NCBI GenBank assembly: GCA_019671135.1
Contig: JAHRHY010000004.1
Span: 2,418,001-2,482,000 of the forward strand
DNA: 64,000 nt
Direction of reading: 5' to 3'
DNA from: Linnemannia hyalina
Lineage: Eukaryota > Mortierellomycota > Mortierellomycetes > Mortierellales > Mortierellaceae
The notes under the pieces are model-generated. The model was not told the origin of the DNA, searched no databases, and saw nothing but the letters and a program-made list of their open reading frames with translations. Both the position numbers and the translations under genes were made by a program. Positions 40,557-47,830 of the stretch are shown in pieces (position 1 is the stretch's first letter; every line of letters begins with the position of its first letter).

Positions 40557-41863
40557 CTTTTCTTTTGGTTGGTGTGTTGTTGTGAGGTGGGTTGTTGGTT
40601 TGGCAAAGAGTGTATGTGTGTGAGAAGGAAGGCTCGGCTTGTGGGTTGGTGGCGCGGGGAGGAGAGTAAGAGTGAAAAAGACGTGTGAGAAGAAAGGGAA
40701 GAGAGGCGAGAGGAAGGTTGTTATGAAGTGAGGTTGTTGTCGTTGTTGTTGTTGTTGATGGGAGGTTGTTGAAGGAAAGAAAAAGAAAAAAAGACAAGAG
40801 AAGAATGAAAAGAGAGGCCAAATCGCGAGGTCGTCATTAAATAAAGAAAATATATATATGTGGTTCGGTTCTGCACATAGAACAAAGAGCAAAGAAGGGG
40901 GGCAGTGTAGAGTCGTACGAGAAAGGCAGGCGGGAGGGGAGGTGAAAGTGTGTGCGACCTGGCTCTGTGTGGTACTGAGATTGCTTGAAATATGTAGTAT
41001 ATGTGTTTGTGTGGAAAAGGCGGTTTACGAGAAGAAAAAAGAAAGAGTGTAGGTTACTGGGGTTAATGTAACAGGAGAAAAGTTGTTTTTTGGATGAGAG
41101 GATGAGAGGATGAGAGAGTCCAAAATGAAAAAAGAAAGTGTACAGTGCATCTCCTCGACAGGATGAGAGAGTGTACAGTGCATCCCCTCGACAGGATAAG
41201 AGGGTTCAAAATGAAAAAAGAAAGAGTGTACAGTGCATCCCCTTGACAGGATGAGAGAGTTCAAAATGAAGAATGAAAGTGAGTCCTGAATGACAAACAA
41301 AGAGAGTACAGTGCATTCCCTCGACAGGGGTCTGTTCGAACCACGAGAATGTTATCTTTACTCAGAAGAAAATAGATTCGTTTAAACCACCTGTGCATGG
41401 TAGCCCGGACCATGAAAAGGGCCAGACACAGACAACACATGCACCACAAGAATCCTACGTCAGGCCAGCCCATCAATGTAATTGCATAAGTAATCACTAT
41501 GCATGAAAGAATAAACCGAGCTCAGTTCGGGTGCTAAAATTTTATATACTTTTTCATCTCACTACTGCGGTAGTGTTGGATAGAGGCCAGAATGGGTCAT
41601 CTGGTCGGTTTGTAAGTAGAAAAGTACCCTGGAGCGATGTTCCTCGCTGGTGCCCACTAATGCTTTATTGTAAAAGCGCCTCTTACGGACACAGCTATGC
41701 AGTTTTTAAAAGAAAGCAATATATATTGAGTTCAAAAATGGTGTAGAAAGTAGAGGCGCGTAACAATACGGAAGTACAGGGGAAAATGTGCACGGGAAAG
41801 AAAAGTCAGTTAAAAATGGCAGCTTAATTGCAGTACCTAACCTCAATAAATGTAGCCTAGCCG
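40557..41863. other. Upstream region of Cys gene 1 and junction to duplicated carrier block
   Basis: It holds the leader and promoter of Cys gene 1 (40557-41060), a minisatellite (41090-41330) and about 500 bp (41340-41863) with no recognised gene. The short ORFs in the last part do not resemble any protein. Confidence 0.5.
41090..41330. repeat. Degenerate minisatellite upstream of Cys gene 1
   Basis: Four irregular copies of a unit built from GTGTACAGTGCAT, CCCTCGACAGG, ATGAGAGAGT and TCAAAATGAAAAAAGAAAG. The CCTCGACAGG core also occurs once upstream of unit 3 (about 47222). Confidence 0.85.
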
Positions 41864-42797
41864 TCATCGCCATGGACAATCCAGGCATATTCGGTATCGG
41901 AGAAAGATGACAAGGATACGGTCCGAGGATCAGCAACCGTCGGTGTGCCTGCCGCTGTCGCTCGATCTATGCTACTCCAAGCACTTCAGTTCTGGTACAG
42001 GGTACCCATCAACCTATCCTTTTTTTGATGGGTGGACCATAATTAGTTGTTTCGACCGATGAGGGTGGATTACTCGAGCAGCAACCATGGGTATCATCCC
42101 CACCCCTGCCAACCGCGCCGCCTTGCAGAGTCGCAAAAACAGTTATCGAAGCGGACTCAGTTCTTCAGAGTGACTTCAATCGGGATGGTGGCACATGCCA
42201 TCAAGACTCAGGGCGCAGGATTTATCTATCGGCAGGTGCTTCCGCCTCTCATCATGAACTCGTTCATCGGATCGGTGTTGTATACGACTTATATCTTTAC
42301 GCTGCCGGTCTTCCATCCGGCGTTTACGTATCAGAAATCGAGGACGTTCCCGCCACCACCGTTCCCGGCGGTTTTCATGGCAGGTGCGCTTGCGGGCGGA
42401 GCTCAGTCGCTGATCGCGGCGCCGATGGATTCGTTGAAGGTGAAGTTCCAGGTGCAGGATTTGGCGCATGGTGGGAAACATAAGAGTATGTCTTCTTTTG
42501 CGGTTACAACGTTGAAGGAGATGGGAGTCAAGACTGTCTACCGCGGGTTTGCCCTCACCCTTGTTAAGGTACAGCCTTCCCCTTTTGTTACTATGACTGA
42601 TTTGGTTAGTGTCCGTGCCAATTGGTCCATGCCCTAACGTTTTATTTTCTTTGTTACATATGTTTAGTAATATAGGATTCGTTGGCATGTGGGTTGTTCT
42701 TTGGAGTGTTCGAATGGGTCAAGCAACAGGGATACTATTACTTCATTGACGAGTTGTACGGGATTCGGGAAGACATGGAGATCCTTAAAGTCAAGGC

Positions 42798-42802
42798 CCT
42801 CA
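42798..42802. repeat. Left target-site duplication CCTCA
   Basis: CCTCA before the inserted LTR. The intact copy has a single CCCTCAACGAG here. Confidence 0.85.
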
Positions 42803-43327
42803 TGCACGTTTTGCCCCAAGACTGCCTGACCCCAGGTCACCCGGGTTACGCGAGAATTGGTTTTGTCCTACACTCCTTTTTGCGAATCGCTTATCTACTG
42901 AATTGAAAATATAAGGGTTGTTATTCAGTCCAGTCTTATCTATGCTTGGATTTACGGATCACATGCCATCCTACATTTCAGTCAACATCAAAATATGTAA
43001 ATCCAAGCATTGATAAGACGGAACTGAATAACAACCCCTATGTTTTCAATTCAGTGGAAAAGATCCACATTTCACTATGAAAAGTGTAAAAAGGAGTGTA
43101 GTTCCGTTGAGCGCGCAAGGGACTGCTCATCACGCGACTTCAGCTACCAACTGGACATTCATCCCGCCATAGCATAAATAGACCCCTTGTTCCCCTGTCA
43201 TGTTCCCCAGTCTGCAACAACTCACTTCCATCTGTCCCCTGCCTTTCCTGTGTTCCTTTCTTTCCCTTCATAATAAAAATATAACAAAAGCAATACATAT
43301 TCTTCCGGGTCCTCTCTGATCATTGCA
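42803..43327 (+). mobile_element. Solo LTR of an LTR retrotransposon inserted in carrier exon 3
   Basis: 525 bp that begins TGCACG and ends ATTGCA (TG...CA termini, with TGCA at both ends) and is flanked by a 5-bp direct duplication CCTCA. Near its right half it has a TATA-like CATAAATAG (about 43175) and an AATAAAAATA polyadenylation-like signal (about 43272), the expected LTR promoter and terminator order for + orientation. No internal retrotransposon coding region or second LTR is present, so recombination has probably removed the body. A MITE-like foldback lies inside it. Confidence 0.8.
42871..43098. mobile_element. Palindromic MITE-like foldback nested in the solo LTR
   Basis: Terminal inverted repeats CACTCCTTTTT (42871-42881) and AAAAAGGAGTG (43088-43098) are flanked by TA dinucleotides (42869-42870 and 43099-43100), as expected for Tc1/mariner-type target duplications. 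Inside, 42897-42955 and 42997-43055 form an imperfect 59-bp inverted repeat with a 41-nt loop, so much of the element can fold back on itself. It encodes no ORF. Confidence 0.75.
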
Positions 43328-43332
43328 CCTCA
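43328..43332. repeat. Right target-site duplication CCTCA
   Basis: Direct copy of 42798-42802 immediately after the LTR, continuing into AACGAG as in the intact carrier. Confidence 0.85.
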
Positions 43333-44138
43333 ACGAGCACTCTTCTACCACAAGGGAACAGGGACCACCACTACCAACAGTACCTTTGGATGTGACATCA
43401 CGACATTATTTCCTACTGGAACCGACGTTTGTATTGCTCGCAGGAGCTGCAGCCGCGGTGGCCTACCAGGCTGTCGATTACCCACTCAAGCAGGTCAAAT
43501 CGATCTTTTATGCAAAAGAAGCCGCCCTCCAAGCCGAGACTCAAAGGAACGCCCCCGCGGCACATACCCAACACCTCAATTCGTCGTCCATGCGATCGGG
43601 GACTTCGATATCCTCACAGTTATACTCCATGACGTGGCAAGAATGTCGTTCCCAGGCCCAATCGTCTGGAGGATGGCGTCGTTTCCTGTATGCCAATTTC
43701 GCCTGGACAGCTATCCGTGCTGTACCTGCGGCGAGTGTAGGGTTCTTGGTATTTGAGTTGATGAAACGGAAATTAGATGCGCGGAGGTATGAGAGTGAGG
43801 ATCGGGAGATGGAGTCGTATTTGGATCAGATGATGGCTGAACGCGATGCGGAGCGGAGGGCAGAGTGGATTTTGGCGAGGGAGATGGAGGAGAGAGAAAG
43901 GATAGAGGGGAGGGGGGGTGGGGGTGGAGGTGATGTGAGGAGGTGAAGAGGAGAAGGAACATGAGACGCTGGCAGTGATCTTGTTTCGGGAACTAGCAGG
44001 AGTTTGTATAGTCGAACTGACAAAATTGACAGACTATTTTTGCCCACAAAAATTATTTTGGTTCGACTGGACAACCCATCTTGATCCGTACCTTTGACAA
44101 TGACAATCGATAAAAATAGCTAAGGAACGCGTATCTTT

Positions 44139-45097
44139 TGTATTTGGATGGACAGATTTTATTAATAGTTACACAACTACCTCTGTCTGATGGTGAGGTG
44201 AGATGGAACACCTTTTGCTGGAAGACGTGCCAAGTGTGCCTTTTTTTCGGTTGCAAAGAGTTTTATGTAAGGATGTGGTTGCCTTTATTTGCTCGGATTC
44301 TGCGTAGAGTTGTAAAAGTGCAAGGGAAACTGTATGTGCTGTTTGCCACAAGAAAAAAAAAAAAAAAGGTAGTACAAAAAAGGAATGACGCAGTATTTGA
44401 GAGTCCGTGCTCGGAAAAGGAAGGGAATGAAAAAAAAAGAGGGGCGCGCCAGCGCGTGCACTATAGAAAAACAAATCGCTGGTTGTGTCTGTTGATAACG
44501 AAAACAAATTTGGGGTAGTGCATGATAAAAGGAATAAAAGGTAAAAAAAAGAAAAAAGAAACGAGAGATCCTGACTACTTGAGAGACTCCAAACTCCACC
44601 CTTGTTCGTAATACGCTCCTGTCGCTCGGGTCACCCCAAGTATCATCATCTCCCACCAACACTATCGTCCGATCCACTCATTTACTTGCCTCTCTCGTCC
44701 TTGCAAGAACAGCACTCTACACAATAAACACACGTCTTGCAGACATCCTTTGGGTCCGGAGTCAGGCACTTGCGACAGACATCGCCCCTGCAGGGGCAGC
44801 ACTCAGCACAGTATTCGCAGGCAGAACAGAGGGTCTCGGGACGGTAGGACATGCAGGCTTCGCAGAGGCCGTCGCCCTTGCTGCTATTTGTCGTGTAGTC
44901 GAAATGTGTCATCTTTTCTTCTGGTTGCTGAGTTGTTGTGAGGTGGGTTGTTGGTTTGTGCTAGGTGGCAAAGAAGGCGTGTGGGTGAGAAGGAAGGGTT
45001 GGTTTTGGGTTGGTGGCGCGGGGAGGAGGGTGAGAGCGAAGAAGACGTGCGAGCAGAAAAGGAAGAGAGGCGAGAGGAAGGTTGTTATGAAGTGTGG

Positions 45098-45136
<39 letters not shown>

Positions 45137-45404
45137 TTGTTGAAGGGAGGTTGTTGAATGGAAGAAAATGAAAAAAGAGAAGAGAGGAAGGAAGAGAGAT
45201 AAAGAAGAGGCCAAATCGAGAAATCGTCGTTCAGAATAAAAACTAAATTTGTGGTTCTGCACGCAAAATAAAACAAAGAAGAAAATAGAGGACAAATAAG
45301 GGGGGAGGAGGTGTAATTGAACACAAAGGAAGGAGCATTCGGATACAAAGGAGTCGTCCGAGAAAGGCAGGTGGACATCTGGCTCTATGTGGCACCATGG
45401 TCCC
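44139..45404 (-). repeat. Cys-rich gene unit 2 (upstream part truncated)
   Basis: Same module as units 1 and 3. It breaks off after GGCTCTATGTGGCAC (about 45394) and joins the 3' end of unit 3 at GACATTTGGAT. It therefore lacks the TTGCTTGAAATATG upstream block and the downstream TG-repeat tract. Confidence 0.78.
44682..44912 (-). CDS. Small cysteine-rich protein, copy 2 (76 aa, 16 Cys)
   Basis: ATG (MTHFDYTTNSSKGDG) to TAA. It has the same two 8-Cys motifs at residues 17-41 and 46-70. The first motif ends CCPC followed by RGD, the second CCSC followed by KDERGK. All 16 framework cysteines match copies 1 and 3. Its N-terminus matches copy 3 and its C-terminus matches copy 1. The 5' leader has a long CAA repeat (45099-45140 on the plus strand as TTG). 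Upstream sequence homologous to part of the promoter of copies 1 and 3 is missing, so expression may differ. Confidence 0.72.
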   Translation of the reverse strand: MTHFDYTTNSSKGDGLCEACMSYRPETLCSACEYCAECCPCRGDVCRKCLTPDPKDVCKTCVYCVECCSCKDERGK

Positions 45405-45711
45405 TGACATTTGGATTTGGATGGGGGGGATTTTTTTTGGACCGATCTGTTTTATATATAGTCCGATTTTTATCACTACACCATACAACAAACTACGCCT
45501 GATGGTGGGATGGAAAACCAATTCCCGGATGACGTGCCAAGTGCGCCTTTTTTGTTTGCAAAGAGTTGTATGCCAGGATGTGGTTGTCTTTTTATTTGCT
45601 CGGATTCTGTGTGGAAAATGAAGGTCGTAGAGTACTATGTGCTAGATGGGTATGGGAACTCCTCAGAAATAGAGAGTTGTAAACGTGTAAGGGAAAGTAT
45701 TTGTTGTTCCT

Positions 45712-45807
45712 GTGTGTGTGTATGTGTGTGTGTGTGTATGAGTGTGTGTGTGTATGAGTGTGTGTGTGTATGAGTGTGTGTGTATATGTGTATGTATGTG
45801 AATGTGT
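45712..45807 (+). repeat. TG/TGTATGAG microsatellite downstream of Cys gene 3
   Basis: Repeats of GTGTGTGTGTATGA and related units in the 3' flank, in the position equivalent to 39921-39982 of unit 1. Confidence 0.9.
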
Positions 45808-46205
45808 AATTGCAAAAAGTAAAAACAGTAAAAAGAAAGAATGACGCTATGTTTGATGGTATATGCATGCAAAGGAAGGGAAAAGAGCAATGAAGAAAAA
45901 GGAGACGCGCCAGCGCGTGCCCTATAGAAAAACATGTCGCTGGTGTGTGTCTGTTGATATCGAAAACAATGTTGGGTAGAGAATACAGGGAACAGGATAA
46001 AAGGAATAAAAGGTAAAAGAAGGAATGAGAGATCCGACAGGCCGTGTCTTGGCGAAAACGGCAAATAGGGGGCCGTCTCGACAAGCTCTGACTCCTTGAC
46101 GGGCTCCAAACTCCATCCTTGTTACTTCATCGTAATACGCTCCTGTCGGTCGGGTTGCCCCAAGTATCATCATCTCCCACCAACATTATCGTCCGATCCA
46201 TTCAT

Positions 46206-46436
46206 CTACTTGCCATTCCCATCCTTGCAAGAACAGCACTTTACACAATAAACACACGTCTTGCAGACATCCTTTGGGTTCGAAGTCCGGCAGTTGCGAC
46301 AGACATCGCCCTTGCAGGAGCAGCAGTCAGCACAATATTCGCAGGCAGAACAGAGGCTCTCGGGACGGTAGGACATGCAGGCTTCGCAGAGACCGTCGCC
46401 CTTGCTGCTATTTGTCGTGTAGTCGAAATGTGTCAT
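46206..46436 (-). CDS. Small cysteine-rich protein, copy 3 (76 aa, 16 Cys)
   Basis: ATG (MTHFDYTTNSSKGDG) to TAG. Both 8-Cys motifs are intact. It differs from copy 2 at 11 residues, none of them cysteine; by my count 12 nucleotide differences are replacement and 4 silent (including the stop codon). The C-terminus is KDGNGK. The upstream module includes the conserved GTGGTACTGAGATTGCTTGAAATATGT block shared with copy 1. Function unknown; a cytosolic metal-binding protein is one inference from cysteine density and lack of a signal peptide. Confidence 0.74.
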   Translation of the reverse strand: MTHFDYTTNSSKGDGLCEACMSYRPESLCSACEYCADCCSCKGDVCRNCRTSNPKDVCKTCVYCVKCCSCKDGNGK

Positions 46437-46623
46437 CTTTTCTTCTGGTTGCTGAGTTGTTGTGAGGTGGGTTGTTGGTTTGTGTTGAGGTGGCGAAGAG
46501 GGTGTGTAGGTGAGAAGGAAGGGTCGGCTTGTGGGTTGGTGGCGCCGGGAGGAAGATGAGAGTGAAGAAGACGTGTGAGTAGAAGGGGAAGAGAGGCGAG
46601 AGGAAGGTTGTTATGAAGTGAGG

Positions 46624-46654
<31 letters not shown>

Positions 46655-47260
46655 CGAAGCGAGGTTGTCGAAGGAAAGAAAATGAAAAAGAAGAAGAAAC
46701 AAAATCGCGAGATCGTCTTTAAATAAAGTGGTTCCGCACTCAAAAGAGAACAAAGAACCAAAGAACAAATAAGGGGGGAGAGGGGGAGTATTCGAACACA
46801 AAGGAGAGGCAGGGTAGAATGAGAGTAAACAGATGCTTGCGTGCAGTGAAGAGTCGTACGAGAAAGGCAGGTGTGGAAACCTATTCGATGTCTATTGGAG
46901 GGGTGGGTGGATGGATGCAGGGGTTACGAAAGGGGGTGGACAGGAGGGGAGGGGAGATGTGCGATTTGGCTCTGTGTGGTACTGAGATTGCTTGAAATAT
47001 GTTGTATGTATGCGTGTGTGTGGAAAAGGTGGTTTGCGAAAAAGAAAAAAAAAAAAAAAAAAAAAAGTGTGGGTTACAGGGGTTAATATAAGAGGAGAAA
47101 GGAAAAAAAACAAGGGGAGTGTTGTTGTTGTGGATGAGAGATGAGAGGATGAGAGAGTCGAAAATGAAAATGGGGAGGGCGGCGCGTATTTATGTGTCTG
47201 GTGTGGAAAGGTGAGCGCATTCCCTCGACAGGGGTCTGTTCACTTCCCTCTCTCCTTGGA

Positions 47261-47830
47261 TGAATGAATGATGAGGGAACAAACGTGAAAGTCCGAAATT
47301 GTACCCTTTGTACCTACTTCATCTCAAACAAAATAAGCGTCGTTTAAACCACTCGCAAAATGACAGCAGCCGAAGCAATAAAAGAGAAATCAAGGGTATG
47401 AACCCAGACCTTGAACAGGGGACAGACGCAGACATCACAATCAACACGAGCAACACAAGACGGGACATGGCAAGCCAGCACCGCCTCTTTGCCTCTCCCG
47501 TCTGAATCCTACGTCAGACAAGCCTATCCATCCATCAATGCAATTTCATGAGCAATCGCAATATACTTGGGCGATACATTTTTCGCACATTTTGCAATCT
47601 CTAACCCAATGCAGGAACCATGCAGGAGCCCATGCAAAGAAAGATCCCTGAACGCAAAGCTCATTCACTCTCACGCACGCTCACACTCTTTAACACGCTC
47701 ACAGGGACGCCCATAAATGAACAAGCAAAAAAAAATAAAAAAAATAAAAGAAATAAAAAAAATAAAAAAAATAAACAGCGCCTTTCAATGACAATACCGG
47801 GTTTAATAAAACAAACCGACTCAAAAGGGT
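47261..47830. other. Intergenic between Cys unit 3 and PPR gene
   Basis: No gene recognised. Weak similarity to 41330-41510 continues to about 47575. An (A)nT-rich repeat at 47727-47774 lies just downstream of the PPR stop codon. Confidence 0.5.

Larger units (their letters stand above)
39600..41330 (-). repeat. Cys-rich gene unit 1 (tandem duplicated module)
   Basis: From TATTTGGATGG at about 39603 up through the small gene and its CT/CAA-rich leader, this block is clearly similar to 44139-45404 (unit 2) and 45405-47260 (unit 3). Shared downstream blocks include AGGATGTGGTTG and TTTATTTGCTCGGATTCTG. Shared upstream blocks include GGCTCTGTGTGGTACTGAGA, TTGCTTGAAATATGT and CCCTCGACAGGGGTCTGTTC. 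Similarity of units 1 and 3 continues weakly to about 41510 and 47575 (AATCCTACGTCAG; GTTTAAACCAC). Confidence 0.8.
41864..43946 (+). pseudogene. Disrupted second copy of the mitochondrial carrier gene
   Basis: Nearly identical to 37805-39499 but broken in several ways. The first exon begins mid-gene, at the sequence equivalent to 37805. Intron 1 is largely deleted (CCCATCAA joined to CCTATCC). Eleven bases are missing after GTGGATTACT (about 42070). One T is missing in GCCGCCTTGCAGAG (about 42124), which shifts the frame. Exon 3 is split by a 525-bp insertion at 42803-43327. The downstream part (43328-43946) still reads as the carrier C-terminus. These lesions preclude a functional full-length product, although the 43323-43946 frame remains open. 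Confidence 0.88.
45405..47260 (-). repeat. Cys-rich gene unit 3
   Basis: Third copy of the module with full upstream blocks (GGCTCTGTGTGGTACTGAGATTGCTTGAAATATGT at about 46969-47003). It includes a 24-A run at 47041-47066 with one G interruption nearby, and the CCCTCGACAGGGGTCTGTTC phrase at 47220-47241. Confidence 0.78.

Noticed and set aside
40557..40892. Hydrophobic N-terminal extension of Cys gene 1 that might be a signal peptide
   Set aside because: The open frame is not maintained upstream of copies 2 and 3, where stops intervene, and the extension is a translation of CT/CAA leader sequence.
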